DNA of 64,000 nucleotides from Roseateles sp. YR242 (GTDB taxonomy: Bacteria > Pseudomonadota > Gammaproteobacteria > Burkholderiales > Burkholderiaceae_C). The notes under the pieces were generated by a model. It did not search any database, was not told the DNA's origin, and was given only the letters and a program-made list of their open reading frames with translations. Positions within the stretch are counted from its first letter, which is position 1. Each line of letters begins with the position of its first letter. The DNA lies in contig NZ_FOAV01000006.1 in assembly GCF_900109745.1 (NCBI RefSeq), forward strand, positions 62,001-126,000, read 5' to 3'. Made by a program: the position numbers and the translations under genes. Of the stretch, positions 42,357 through 50,942 are shown one piece after another.

Positions 42357-43853
42357 CTACATTTTTTGGTTGGACAGCAGCGGCTCGGTGATCGGCAGTG
42401 CCGTCAAGGCAGGCCTGTCAACACCGCTGCCCGCAGCGGCCGAGCGGGCGCCGCCGCTCGTGATGGCGGGGGTGAAGTCCGGCGCCTGTGGCGCTGGCGC
42501 GGGGCCAGCCTCCAAGGGATCCAGCACCGCTACCGTCACCATGGCAGCCGCAGGCTCCACGGGCACTGGTGGCGCAACCGCCAGGTCCAGGTCCGCCACC
42601 ACCGAGTCAGGCGTGCCTGCCGCCTGCACGGGTTGATGCAGGGCCTGCGCCACCGCCTCGCCTCGCGAGGTCACTACACGCGGTGGGCCGCCCATCCGGC
42701 GGGGTTCAGCCGTCACCGCTCGGGGCCGCGCCAACTGGCGCATGCGTTGGGCCAGCGCATCCAGGCGAGGTCCCAGTGGGTGGCGCTCTTCCATGCTGGC
42801 CCGTGCCCGAGCGCCCATGCGTTGACGCAGGTCCGGCACGGTGAGCATCTGATGCATGCGCATGGCCATGTCTTCGTCGTCCTTCGGGGCAACGAGCCAG
42901 CCACTGCGCCCGTGCTCCACGAACTCCGGCACACCACCGGCGCGCGTTGCCACCACCGCCAAGCCGCTGGCCATACCTTCCATCAAGGCCAATGGGGTCG
43001 CTTCGGCTTCTGAACTGCTGACCAGCAGATCCAGGTCGTGATAGACCGGCGCCATGTCGTCGATACGGCCGGTGAAATGCACGTGTGACAGGAGGCCCTG
43101 GCGCTGGGCTGCTTCGATGAGTTGCGGTCGCAGGGGCCCTTCGCCCACCACCATGACATGCACGTCGGGCATGCGTTCATGCAGCAAGGCCACCGCGCGC
43201 AGGAATCGGTCGGGCGCCTTCTCCGGAGAGAGCCGGCCGACAAGACCCACCAACAGGCTGTCTTCCGACAGGTCGAAGCGCTGGCGCAGCCCCTCAACCG
43301 GGCGCGGACCGGGTTGGAAGGCCTGCGTGTCCACCCCGTGTGGGTCGCAGCTGAGCTTGTCCGGATCGATGCCCAGGCCCACGGCATGGAGATAGCTGTG
43401 CTGGCATTCCATGCTGAGATGGCTGCCCACCATGCGGTGCGCTTCCAGGTCGGGCATGGTGAGCTTGCGGCTGTGGATGGTGGCCATCACCGGCACGCCA
43501 GTGATCCGCCCCACCAGCCCGCCCAGCTGATGGGCATTGGGCAGGTGAACATGCAACAGGCCGACCTGCCGCTGGCGAACCAGCCCGGTGACCATCTGGA
43601 TGGCCTGCCAGGGCGGATCTTCCGGCATGGGCACGATCACGACTTCGGCCCCGGCCGCTCGCACCCGTTCGGTGAAGTCGCCCTCGAACGGGCACAGCAC
43701 GGTGAAGCGGAACCGTCCGCTCTGGCTGAGGTGGGCCACGAGGCGTTCGACACCGCGCCCCATGCCGCCGACGATGCCGTCGCCCACCACCTCCACCACA
43801 TGGAGGCGGTGGGCGGGATTGTCCACACGATGCAGGGATGCGGGCTTGTTCAT
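42357..43853 (-). CDS. glycosyltransferase family 4
   Basis: A 498-residue GT-B glycosyltransferase from ATG 43853 (MNKPASLHRVDNPAHRL). The N-terminal half has HVVEVVGDGIVGGMGRGVERLV; the C-terminal half has SLLVGLVGRLSPEKAPDRFLRAVALL, VGEGPLRPQL and the EAEATPLALMEGMASGLAVVATRAGGVPE donor-site motif (E-x7-E type) typical of family 4. It transfers a sugar from a nucleotide donor to a glycan or lipid; substrate unknown. Residues after about 385 are a 110-residue Ala/Pro/Val-rich extension not part of the fold. Next to the GT9 gene region but separated by the Asn-rich protein gene and a terminator. Confidence 0.87.
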   Translation of the reverse strand: MNKPASLHRVDNPAHRLHVVEVVGDGIVGGMGRGVERLVAHLSQSGRFRFTVLCPFEGDFTERVRAAGAEVVIVPMPEDPPWQAIQMVTGLVRQRQVGLLHVHLPNAHQLGGLVGRITGVPVMATIHSRKLTMPDLEAHRMVGSHLSMECQHSYLHAVGLGIDPDKLSCDPHGVDTQAFQPGPRPVEGLRQRFDLSEDSLLVGLVGRLSPEKAPDRFLRAVALLHERMPDVHVMVVGEGPLRPQLIEAAQRQGLLSHVHFTGRIDDMAPVYHDLDLLVSSSEAEATPLALMEGMASGLAVVATRAGGVPEFVEHGRSGWLVAPKDDEDMAMRMHQMLTVPDLRQRMGARARASMEERHPLGPRLDALAQRMRQLARPRAVTAEPRRMGGPPRVVTSRGEAVAQALHQPVQAAGTPDSVVADLDLAVAPPVPVEPAAAMVTVAVLDPLEAGPAPAPQAPDFTPAITSGGARSAAAGSGVDRPALTALPITEPLLSNQKM

Positions 43854-43900
43854 GATGAGATCCAGGCCGAGGTCAATCAGCGCCAGGGGGCCTGCGCCAC

Positions 43901-44326
43901 TTACTTCGTCTTGCTGGACAAGCTCAGCGAGCCCGTCGAGCCAGCGCCAAGTCTGGCCTCGATTCCGGCGCTGACTCCAGCGTTGATTCCGTCTTTGAGG
44001 CCAGTGCTGCTCACGCCTTGCGACGCGCTGCCGCCACGCAACGCTTGCTCGGACCGCCATTGGCTGAACTCGTCGCTGAACTTGCGATAGCGCTCCTGGC
44101 GGATGGCGTGATGATCGTCATCCAGGATGCCCGCTGGCTCAGCGCCCTGTTGATGATCGGGCGCGGCGTAATGCGCCTGATGCTGGGGACCGCTGTACCC
44201 CTGCGCATCGCGTTCGCTTTGATAGCCGGCGTCACCCTCATGCCTTTCATAAGGGCAAGTGCCGCCTTGCAGACGGCCTGGCTGGGTGCCGTAGCTACCC
44301 GCATCACTGCGTTGATTTGAATTCAT
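43901..44326 (-). CDS. hypothetical hydrophilic protein
   Basis: A 141-residue polar protein from ATG 44326. The N-terminal half is rich in Gln, Gly, His, Tyr and Glu (QGYSGPQHQAHYAAPDHQQG); a central helix (HHAIRQERYRKFSDEFSQWR) is the most conserved-looking part, followed by Ser/Gly/Ala repeats. No signal or membrane segment. No family recognised. It lies 47 bases upstream of the GT4 gene on the same strand. Confidence 0.65.
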   Translation of the reverse strand: MNSNQRSDAGSYGTQPGRLQGGTCPYERHEGDAGYQSERDAQGYSGPQHQAHYAAPDHQQGAEPAGILDDDHHAIRQERYRKFSDEFSQWRSEQALRGGSASQGVSSTGLKDGINAGVSAGIEARLGAGSTGSLSLSSKTK

Positions 44327-44562
44327 GTCGGAACTCCTGTTGAGGTCGTCAGACCGGCGAGGCCGATCACCATGATTTCTTTTGGCAATGGGTGTGCCCC
44401 GTCGGCGCAGACGCGTGCGCGCGCCTCGTCGGGCAGCTGCACCACCCCATCGCAAGACCCGTCACCGTCGCTCACCCGGCGTTTCCACGAAGCGCTTATT
44501 GCCGCATCGCTTGCGGCGGGAATCACCGATTCCATCGGTGTTCACGGGCGATCCACCATACT

Positions 44563-45504
44563 TCAGACGGGTTCGATGCGCCCCTGCTGAACGGGCTCGA
44601 GCCGTTGACTTTGCGCCCCAGGCAATTCTTGAGGCGTCTTGAGGCTGTGCCGCCGCGAAAACGCCCAGCTCAGTTCCGCTCCCATCAGGAAGACCTGGGT
44701 GGAGTAATAGACCCACAGCATCATCACCACCAGCGAGGCGGCGGCACCGTAGGCCGAACTCACCGCGCTGCGACCCAGGTAGAGCCCGATGAGCGCTTTA
44801 CCGAGGCTGAACAGCGCCGACGTGATGAGCGCACCCACCCAGACATCCCGCCAGCGGATGGGAACGTCCGGCACCCATTTGTAGATCACCGCGAACATCA
44901 CGGTGATCAGGCCGTACGCCAGCAAGGCATTGAGCACCTGCGCCAGCAGCAGGAAGTCGCCCAGCCAGGGTGACCACCACTTGGCAATGGCGGCCAGGGC
45001 GGCGCTGGCCACCATGGAGACCATGGACAGGAAGCCCAGCCCCATGATGAGCCCCAGTGACAGAAGCCGGCGGCGCACCAGCGTCCACAGGCTCTGCCAC
45101 ACAGGGATGGACTTCGGGGGCGGCGCCTTCCAGATCCGGTTGAGGGAATTCTGCAGTTCCGCAAACACCGAAGTGGCCCCCACGATCAGTACGCCGGTGC
45201 CGATGATGGCGGCCCAGCCGCCCTCCTCCGGACGGTTCACGCGCTTGAGCAGGTCCTCCACCGCCATGGCGCCCTGCAGCCCGATCAGATCGGAGAGCTG
45301 ATCCATCACCTCGCCCCTGGCGGCCTGTTGGCCAAACACCAGACCGGCCACCGCAATGACGATCAGCAGCAGCGGCGCGATGGAGAACAGCGTGTAATAG
45401 GCCAACGCCGCACCCATGCTGGGCGCGTTGTCATCGCTCCAGCCCTGGGCGGCCTCGGTGACGAGGTCAACGGCTTCCTGTAGCGCGGTAGGCAGCTTGA
45501 TCAT
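44563..45504 (-). CDS. YihY/BrkB family inner-membrane protein
   Basis: A 313-residue protein with six transmembrane helices: segments include SMGAALAYYTLFSIAPLLLIVIAVAGLVFG, GGWAAIIGTGVLIVGATSVFAELQ, LLSLGLIMGLGFLSMVSMVAS, LLLAQVLNALLAYGLITVMFAVIY and the last pair around ALFSLGKALIGLYLGRS and SLVVMMLWVYYSTQVFLMGAE. These are family signatures. The family was once called ribonuclease BN and BrkB, neither of which is an established role. GGAG precedes ATG 45504. It is divergent from a PRC-barrel gene. Confidence 0.9.
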   Translation of the reverse strand: MIKLPTALQEAVDLVTEAAQGWSDDNAPSMGAALAYYTLFSIAPLLLIVIAVAGLVFGQQAARGEVMDQLSDLIGLQGAMAVEDLLKRVNRPEEGGWAAIIGTGVLIVGATSVFAELQNSLNRIWKAPPPKSIPVWQSLWTLVRRRLLSLGLIMGLGFLSMVSMVASAALAAIAKWWSPWLGDFLLLAQVLNALLAYGLITVMFAVIYKWVPDVPIRWRDVWVGALITSALFSLGKALIGLYLGRSAVSSAYGAAASLVVMMLWVYYSTQVFLMGAELSWAFSRRHSLKTPQELPGAQSQRLEPVQQGRIEPV

Positions 45505-45656
45505 GGGCTCCAGAATGAGGACTGCAAGGCAGCGAAACTCCGCACGGGCAAGGGCAGTACCCGAGGGGCTGACGTCCTGGCAACAAGGCGCCTGGCAGCT
45601 GCGGCGGCACGTGCCTTGCCACAAGGGGTGGTGTAGCAACTTCCAAGGAGACCCCC

Positions 45657-45998
45657 ATGGCAAGCACCACCATCTCGTCCGATCGCGTTGAAGGCACCAA
45701 GGTCTACAACGGCAATGGCGACAAACTGGGCAGCATCGACAACCTGGTCATCGACAAGCGCTCCGGCCTCGTCCGCTATGCGGCGTTGGAATTCGGCGGC
45801 TTCATGGGCATTGGTACCGACCGGTATCCAATCCCCTGGAACATGCTGAAGTACGACACCGGGCTGGACGGCTACGTGGTGCCCCTGCGTGAGGATCAAC
45901 TGGACAAGGCACCTCGTTATGCCCAGACGGAACGTCCGGAATATTCGGATGAATACGGCCGCAAGGTCTATGACTACTACGGCGTGGCCTGGCTGTAA
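45657..45998 (+). CDS. cytosolic PRC-barrel domain protein
   Basis: A 113-residue single-domain protein. AAGGAG lies before ATG 45657. The PRC-barrel is recognised by SSDRVEGTKVYNGNGDKLGSIDNLVIDKRSGLVRYA and FGGFMGIGTDRYPIPW. The C-terminal tail (YSDEYGRKVYDYYGV) is Tyr-rich. The same motifs occur twice in the exported protein at 18931. A strong terminator follows. It is probably a stress-response adaptor; function unknown. Confidence 0.88.
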   Translation: MASTTISSDRVEGTKVYNGNGDKLGSIDNLVIDKRSGLVRYAALEFGGFMGIGTDRYPIPWNMLKYDTGLDGYVVPLREDQLDKAPRYAQTERPEYSDEYGRKVYDYYGVAWL

Positions 45999-46021
45999 GC
46001 CAGAAGAACGCCTCACGACAT

Positions 46022-46048
46022 AAAAAACCGCCCCTCGGGGCGGTTTTT
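46022..46048. terminator. Rho-independent terminator (bidirectional)
   Basis: AAAACCGCCCC, a short loop and GGGGCGGTTTTT make a perfect GC stem with A and T runs on both sides, 24 bases after the PRC-barrel gene. It can also serve the convergent gene that ends at 46080. Confidence 0.92.
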
Positions 46049-46079
46049 GTTTGGGGGACGGCGGCCTCGCCCCGACCCC

Positions 46080-46403
46080 TCACTCGCTGGCGCGATGCGG
46101 CACCACCGGCTTGATGGCACCGCTGCCCACGAAGCGTGCGTATTCACTGCGCGGCATGACGGCACTCATGCGGTTGTCCTCTTCTTCCCAGCCCAAGGTA
46201 ACGTCGTGCTCGGCCACCGAGACCTGGATGGGACCCTGCCGAACTTGGAGCATGGGGCCGTCGCCCGTTCGATAGGTCACTTCGCCGCAGACAAAGGCGC
46301 TTTGGTCCAGTGGCTGGTCACTCACGTGTTGCATGCTCACCGAGGGGTCGAGCACGGACTCGTCAGCGGGATGTTCAGGCGGCAGTGGGGGACGAGAGCT
46401 CAT
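46080..46403 (-). CDS. hypothetical small protein
   Basis: A 107-residue protein from ATG 46403, with a GGAGGAAA site upstream. The N-terminus is Pro-rich (MSSRPPLPPEHPADES); a mixed domain follows (SAFVCGEVTYRTGDGPMLQVRQGPIQVSVAEHDVTLGWEEED would be cut here: core seen at about 38-80) and a short basic end. No family recognised. It overlaps the 39-codon gene at 46400-46519 by four bases. Confidence 0.62.
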   Translation of the reverse strand: MSSRPPLPPEHPADESVLDPSVSMQHVSDQPLDQSAFVCGEVTYRTGDGPMLQVRQGPIQVSVAEHDVTLGWEEEDNRMSAVMPRSEYARFVGSGAIKPVVPHRASE

Positions 46404-46519
46404 GATGTTTCCTCCAGGTGATCGTCCTGTCCAAGTTCGTCCAGCCACTGCCAAAGGCGCAAGGCCAGCGCGGTGGCGGTGCAGGATGCCAGGGTCATCA
46501 GCAGCAGCATGTCGTCCAT
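46400..46519 (-). CDS. 39-residue membrane peptide, coupled to the 46403 gene
   Basis: ATG 46519 has GAGGTGA four bases upstream (a good ribosome site). The product is MDDMLLLMTLASCTATALAL followed by RLWQWLDELGQDDHLEETS: one hydrophobic helix at about 4-20 and an acidic tail. Its TGA overlaps the ATG of the 46403 gene (ATGA), a sign of translational coupling and of real coding. No family recognised. It is too short for common gene finders. Confidence 0.6.
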   Translation of the reverse strand: MDDMLLLMTLASCTATALALRLWQWLDELGQDDHLEETS

Positions 46520-46986
46520 GGGGTCACCTCGTGATCGTGTGGCATCCACAGGGCGGTTCAGGGCCTCAGGGATGAGCAGGCTGGGCGTGCTGGAAGAACC
46601 GGAGCGGAACGGGTTGCAATGGCTGCATGTTCACTGCCACCACCACCAGGACGAAGCGGCCAAGGCCGCGCCCTGGTGTAGGCGTAGTCCCACAGGGCCG
46701 CCGGGCGCATGCCCAGGAGCCCTGCGAGCCGCTGTCCATCGCTGCATTCCTGGCAGACGGTGCCCCATCGGATTGCGTCGAATTGCCCTGTTCAGTGGGC
46801 ATCCAGGATGCCGTACGCGGTCTGCCGTCAACGCCCCTTTGTTCCTGCGGTTGTACGGACAGCGTGTAGGACGACGCCGTACACCCGCCAGTTCGCATCA
46901 CCGACACGCGGCACCGAGATGCGCCTATGGGAAGCGGACGCCACGGCGCCGATAGTTGAGTCAAAGCATCTCCCAAGGAGAACACG
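46520..46986. other. 467-base gene-free stretch
   Basis: Open frames exist on both strands but are basic, Pro/Arg/Cys-rich and have no ribosome site or conserved-looking segment. The stretch probably contains the promoters of the 46519 and 46987 genes. No repeat or RNA gene seen. Confidence 0.45.
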
Positions 46987-47205
46987 ATGAGCCAACTCAG
47001 CATCTCGGCCGCCGAAGGCGCCATGCCTTTGTATGAAGTGCGCTTCGAATCGCTGTTCGACCCGGGGCGCGCCATGTCGTTCCCTTGTGACCAGCAAGGC
47101 CATGTGGATCTCGACAGCCTGCCAGCCCGCGCTCGCAACAACTACCTCTTCGCCCGAGCGATGGTCGGCAAGGATTACTTGCCGCCCGCCATCCGTGGGC
47201 ATTGA
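46987..47205 (+). CDS. small conserved-looking protein
   Basis: A 72-residue cytosolic protein. AAGGAG lies nine bases before ATG 46987. The body reads EGAMPLYEVRFESLFDPGRA then FPCDQQGHVDLDSLPARARNNYLFARAMVG, a compact alpha/beta pattern with Asp/Arg-rich helix. Similar short proteins occur in related genera as unnamed; no family name assigned. It lies in the cluster of small stress-type genes before csbD. Confidence 0.75.
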   Translation: MSQLSISAAEGAMPLYEVRFESLFDPGRAMSFPCDQQGHVDLDSLPARARNNYLFARAMVGKDYLPPAIRGH

Positions 47206-47207
47206 TC

Positions 47208-47345
47208 GGGCCCCCCAGTCGCTTCGCTCCTGCCCCCAAGGGGCGCTCCCCAAGCTCGGGGCGGCCCGTCGCTTGGGGTTGGGCCCCCCAGTCGCTTCGC
47301 TCCTGCCCCCAAGGGGCGCTCCCCGAGCTCGGGAAGGCCCTTCAC
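47208..47345 (+). repeat. two tandem copies of a 73-bp unit
   Basis: The block gggccccccagtcgcttcgc followed by tcctgcccccaaggggcgct recurs with a 73-base period (47208 and 47281), with few differences. The unit contains the dyad CCCC..GGGG (ccccaagggg). It lies between the 46987 gene and csbD. The unit looks like a dispersed extragenic GC-rich repeat; no other copies were found in the window. Confidence 0.8.
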
Positions 47346-47440
47346 GATGTCCTACAGGGGGTTTGAGGATTGTCTGACCCTGGTGGCAACGGCGGCTTCT
47401 TAGACTGGAGTCATTCCCCAACCAGCGAAAGGAGTTCTCT

Positions 47441-47656
47441 ATGAACTGGGACCGTATTGAAGGCAACTGGACCCAAATCAAGGGCAAGGTCCGCGAGCAA
47501 TGGGGCAAGCTGACGGACGACGACATCGATGTCGTGGCCGGCAAGCGCGATCAGCTCGCAGGAAAGATCCAGGAACGCTATGGCATCGCCAAGGACGAGG
47601 CGGACCGGCAACTGGATCAATGGCAACGCAACGCCGACGACCGTTGGCTGAGCTGA
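47441..47656 (+). CDS. CsbD family stress protein
   Basis: A 71-residue hydrophilic protein: MNWDRIEGNWTQIKGKVREQ then WGKLTDDDIDVVAGKRDQLAGKIQERYGIAKDEAD. This is the CsbD signature, found in proteins induced by sigma-B or RpoS stress but of unknown molecular role. AAAGGAG lies before ATG 47441. It is followed by its own strong terminator, so it is probably monocistronic. Confidence 0.93.
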   Translation: MNWDRIEGNWTQIKGKVREQWGKLTDDDIDVVAGKRDQLAGKIQERYGIAKDEADRQLDQWQRNADDRWLS

Positions 47657-47736
47657 ACCAGCCCGACAGTTCTCCCCTCGCTCTTTTGACTGTGACTCTC
47701 TCTCTGACTCTCTGACTGACTGAATCCTCCCTGTTG

Positions 47737-47774
47737 CCGCGCTGTGCCCTCCCGGGCCTGCGCGGTATTTTTTT
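47737..47774 (+). terminator. Rho-independent terminator of csbD
   Basis: CCGCGC, a loop with an inner GCCC/GGGC stem and GCGCGG are followed by TATTTTTTT. It lies 80 bases after the csbD stop, behind a run of CTCTGACT simple repeats (about 47690-47725). Confidence 0.9.
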
Positions 47775-47817
47775 GGTGGACCCGTCGCGCCCGTAGCCCG
47801 GTGCGCCGCCTGTTGGT

Positions 47818-48498
47818 TCAGGGAGAGAAATAACCGCGCTTGAGTGCGATGGTCACCGCATGGGTGCGGTCGTTAGCGTGCAGCTTGGACAGCACGCTTT
47901 TCATGTGCATCTTGACCGTCTCTTCACTGACACCCAGCTCCACGCCCACACGCTTGTTGGAGCGCCCCTCGGCCACCAGACGCAACACCTCGATCTCGCG
48001 CGGCGAGAGGCTGCCCTCGTTGTCCTCGTCAAGCATGCGAGCCACCTCGGCAGGAATGCAGCGCTGTCCCTCATGCACCGCGCGAATGGTGTCGACCAGG
48101 TCCTTGCGCAACATGCTCTTGAGCAGATAACCCATGGCCCCACCGGCCAGCGCTCGCCGGACCTGCACGTCCCCGCGATAGGTGGTGAGGATGATGATGC
48201 GAGCGTCCGGAAATTCCTGCCGCAGGGCGGCCATGCAGTCAATGCCGTCCATGTCGGGCAACCGCACGTCCATGAGGGTGATGTCTGGCCGGTGCTCCCG
48301 AAAACGCGCCAGCGCCTCATGGCCACAGGCGGCCTCCGCCACCAACCGCAGGTCCGGCTCGTCTTCCAAGGTGCCGGCAATGCCTTCGCGCAGCAAGGGA
48401 TGGTCGTCCACCGTCAGGATGCGGATGGGCGATTGCAGGCGGCCCTGCAGCGCAGGGGCGGCGGGGGCAGGCAGGGCGGCGTCAGGAAAATCGGGCAT
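47818..48498 (-). CDS. LuxR/NarL-type response regulator
   Basis: A 226-residue transcription factor. ATG 48498 gives MPDFPDAAL. The receiver domain has DDH at 31-33, phospho-acceptor Asp77 (LMDVRLPD) and Lys in YLLKSML. The DNA-binding domain is LSPREIEVLRLVAEGRSNKRVGVELGVSEETVKMHMKSVLSKLHA. No kinase gene adjoins. Its N-terminal 25 residues are Pro/Ala-rich and not part of the receiver. A region of degenerate repeats lies upstream, where the promoter should be. Confidence 0.93.
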   Translation of the reverse strand: MPDFPDAALPAPAAPALQGRLQSPIRILTVDDHPLLREGIAGTLEDEPDLRLVAEAACGHEALARFREHRPDITLMDVRLPDMDGIDCMAALRQEFPDARIIILTTYRGDVQVRRALAGGAMGYLLKSMLRKDLVDTIRAVHEGQRCIPAEVARMLDEDNEGSLSPREIEVLRLVAEGRSNKRVGVELGVSEETVKMHMKSVLSKLHANDRTHAVTIALKRGYFSP

Positions 48499-48555
48499 GC
48501 TGGAACAATAGCGGAACGCGGGGCATCTTCGCGGTGCACCCGCAGACCGTCGATT

Positions 48556-48705
48556 ACCCGAAAGAGGTATAAGCCCGGTAGAGGGTCGGCATAGCGCCAT
48601 CAGGGGCCCGGTAGAGGGTTCTGGCGGCTATGAGGGCTATGGAAGCCCGGTACAGGGCCGAAAGAGGGCCGAAAGAGAGCCGGTAGAGAGACGGTAGAGG
48701 GCCGT
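48556..48705. repeat. degenerate GGTAGAGGGCC / GAAAGAGGGCC tandem repeats
   Basis: About nine copies of a 10-12 base unit (ggtagagggtc, ggtagagggtt, ggtacagggcc, gaaagagggcc, gaaagagagcc, ggtagagagac, ggtagagggcc) fill the gap between the NarL-type regulator and the MFS gene, with irregular spacing. Confidence 0.7.
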
Positions 48706-50135
48706 CAGCGCTGAGCCGCCGGCTCACTCGTGACCGCCGGCGTTGCCTCCTCGAACCGGTTGACGGTGCGCAGCGGCTTGAACAGCGCCGCCCAGGCGCT
48801 CACCACGCCCAAGGTGCACAGGGCCCCGGTCACCGCCGCCGGAACAACTCCCAGCGCCGCCGCCGCGCTGCCCGCGCGGAACTCACCCAGTTCGTTGGAC
48901 GAGCCGATAAAGAGCATGTTGACGGCATTGACGCGCCCTCGCATGTCGTCCGGCGTGGAGAACTGGACCAGCGCACCACGGATGTAGACGCTGACCATGT
49001 CCGCCGCACCGGCGATCATCAGGGCGGCAAAGGACAGCCAGAAAGTGGTGGAAAGCGAGAACACCAAGTTGGCCACACCGAAGATGGCCACGGCGATGAA
49101 CATGGTCCGCCCGACATGACGGTTGAATGGCTTCATGCTCAGGTACAGCCCTGCCGACACCTCGCCCACCGCCATGGCGCTGCGCAACGCGCCCAGACCC
49201 TGCGGACCGGCGTGCAGCACTTCCTTGGCATAGATGGGCAGCAGGGCCACCACGCCGCCCAGCAGCACGGCGAACAGGTCCAGCGAGATCGTGCCCAGGA
49301 TGATGGGCCGGGTGCGGATGAAATGGATACCGGCCCCAAAACGCTTCCAGATATTGCCCTGGGTGGCCGCCAGCGAGACCGCCACCGCGCGCACCTGCAC
49401 GCCACTGACCAGCAGTGCCGTGCCCAGCGCGAAACAGATGAAGCAGACCGAGAAGGTCAGTTGGGCGCCGCCGTACGCATACAGCAGACCGCCCACAAAG
49501 GGGCCGCCGATGTTGGCCGCCCGCATGAGCATGCTGTTGGCGGCGATGGCCTGGGCCAGCTGCTCACGCGGCACCACCTGCGGCAGCAGGCTTTGCAGCG
49601 CCGGGCCGGAGAAGGCCCGCGCGCAGCCGAACACCACCAGCACGGCATAGATGCCATTCACCCCGGCATGACCATGCCCGGCCAGCCACCACAGCGCCAG
49701 GCCGCACAGACCGCTGAGGCCCCAGCTCACCGCCAGAATGGGCTTGCGGCTGAAGCGGTCGATCATGTCCCCGGCCGGCAGCAGCAGCAACAGCATCGGA
49801 AGGAACTGCGCCAGGCCTACATAGGCCAGCGCCAGTGGCTGACGGGTCAGGTCATAGACCTGCCAGGCCACCACCACGGCCTGGATCTGGCCCGCAAGTA
49901 CCGCCATCAGACGGGCGGCCAGAAAGGTGGTGAAGGCGCGCTGACCGAAGACGCTGGGCTGCGCGGTGCTGTCAGCGCCTGGAGCGCCAGGCGCGCCCGT
50001 TGCACCAGCGGCGCCATCAGGCGTGGACGAGGACGAAGGAGCTGTCACGGCGGAACCATCCTGCGGGCATGAGGTTGAAACGCCGGCGGGCGGGGCATTC
50101 CCGACCGGAAACCGGTCAGTGTAGCCAGCAGGCAC
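48705..50135 (-). CDS. MFS transporter (EntS-like exporter family)
   Basis: A 476-residue inner-membrane protein with about twelve transmembrane helices. The N-terminal cytosolic part is a Ser/Pro/Gly/Ala-rich 65-residue tail. MFS signatures are DMIDRFSRKPILAVSWG (motif A, loop 2-3) and a second, weaker copy in the C-terminal half. Its layout fits the MFS_3 exporters such as EntS, but substrate is unknown. The start GTG 50135 is used; the long low-complexity N-terminus makes a later start possible. Confidence 0.85.
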   Translation of the reverse strand: MPAGYTDRFPVGNAPPAGVSTSCPQDGSAVTAPSSSSTPDGAAGATGAPGAPGADSTAQPSVFGQRAFTTFLAARLMAVLAGQIQAVVVAWQVYDLTRQPLALAYVGLAQFLPMLLLLLPAGDMIDRFSRKPILAVSWGLSGLCGLALWWLAGHGHAGVNGIYAVLVVFGCARAFSGPALQSLLPQVVPREQLAQAIAANSMLMRAANIGGPFVGGLLYAYGGAQLTFSVCFICFALGTALLVSGVQVRAVAVSLAATQGNIWKRFGAGIHFIRTRPIILGTISLDLFAVLLGGVVALLPIYAKEVLHAGPQGLGALRSAMAVGEVSAGLYLSMKPFNRHVGRTMFIAVAIFGVANLVFSLSTTFWLSFAALMIAGAADMVSVYIRGALVQFSTPDDMRGRVNAVNMLFIGSSNELGEFRAGSAAAALGVVPAAVTGALCTLGVVSAWAALFKPLRTVNRFEEATPAVTSEPAAQR

Positions 50136-50322
50136 TCGATCTGGTCAATCCAGACGCAGCGCTGGGCGGCCATCGCGCCAGGCACGGCGGGTGTCGCACC
50201 GCCGCAGGGTCCAGAAAATTTTGCCCGCCGTGTCACACCGCGGGGGGCGCCATCGTCTTGTCGGTGTGGGCCGCCAGAAAGCGGCCCGCCTTTCCCACCC
50301 ATGGTCCAACCGGAGTCATTCC

Positions 50323-50802
50323 ATGAGCCTACGTCTTTGCTACATGCAGCAATCCCCTGCCCTGTTCAAGAAACTGGTCGATCTGAGCCAGCTCACCAAG
50401 GACAGCGGGCTGGAAGCCACCTTGCTCCACCTGATCGATATCCGCGCGTCCCAGCTCAACGGCTGCGCCTTCTGCCTGGACATGCACGTGAAGGAGGCCA
50501 CCATCGCCGGAGAGCGGCCGCTGCGCCTGTATCACGTGGCGATCTGGCGCGAGTCCGCACTGTTCTCGGCGCGTGAGCGCGCCGCCCTCGCCTGGACCGA
50601 GGCCCTCACTCGGCTGCCGGACGGTGGGGTGCCGGAGGCGGTCTTCCAGGAAGCCCGCGCCCAGTTCAGCGAGCAGGAACTCTCTGCACTGAGTTACGCG
50701 GTGGCCACCATCAACGCCTGGAATCGACTGAATGCGGCGTTCCTGACGCCGCCAGGGGCGCACGACAAGGCGTTCGGCCTGGACAAGGCCGGCCTGGCCT
50801 GA
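50323..50802 (+). CDS. carboxymuconolactone decarboxylase/AhpD family protein
   Basis: A 159-residue protein. The AhpD-fold active site NGCAFCLDMHVKEA supplies the CxxC and His pair used in peroxide reduction or disulfide chemistry; the flanking helices (LLHLIDIRASQL, REALFS type) match. GGAG precedes ATG 50323. The family includes both true decarboxylases and antioxidant proteins, and the CxxC favours the latter. Confidence 0.9.
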   Translation: MSLRLCYMQQSPALFKKLVDLSQLTKDSGLEATLLHLIDIRASQLNGCAFCLDMHVKEATIAGERPLRLYHVAIWRESALFSARERAALAWTEALTRLPDGGVPEAVFQEARAQFSEQELSALSYAVATINAWNRLNAAFLTPPGAHDKAFGLDKAGLA

Positions 50803-50857
50803 GTCCGGACGGCGCCCCGCCTGAATTGCGCCGCATCAGGCGAGGAGCGCCACTGCA

Positions 50858-50930
50858 CCAGTGCCAGTGCCAGTGCCAGTGCCAGTGCCAGTGCCAGCAT
50901 CAGCATCAGCATCAGCATCAGCGTCAGCGC
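50858..50930 (+). repeat. hexanucleotide arrays CCAGTG x6 and CAGCAT x4
   Basis: Perfect CCAGTG repeats (about 50858-50897) pass into CAGCAT repeats (about 50894-50920). They lie between two convergent genes, so length change would not affect a reading frame. Confidence 0.9.
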
Positions 50931-50942
50931 ATACGCATGCGC

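Noticed and set aside
46627-46869. 80-codon frame with Cys-rich end
   Set aside because: Pro/Arg/Cys-rich, no ribosome site, frames on both strands equally open.
47208-47345. CRISPR or tRNA gene
   Set aside because: Two 73-base direct repeats without spacers, and no cloverleaf could be drawn.
50858-50930. CRISPR-like array
   Set aside because: The unit is six bases without spacers; it is a microsatellite.
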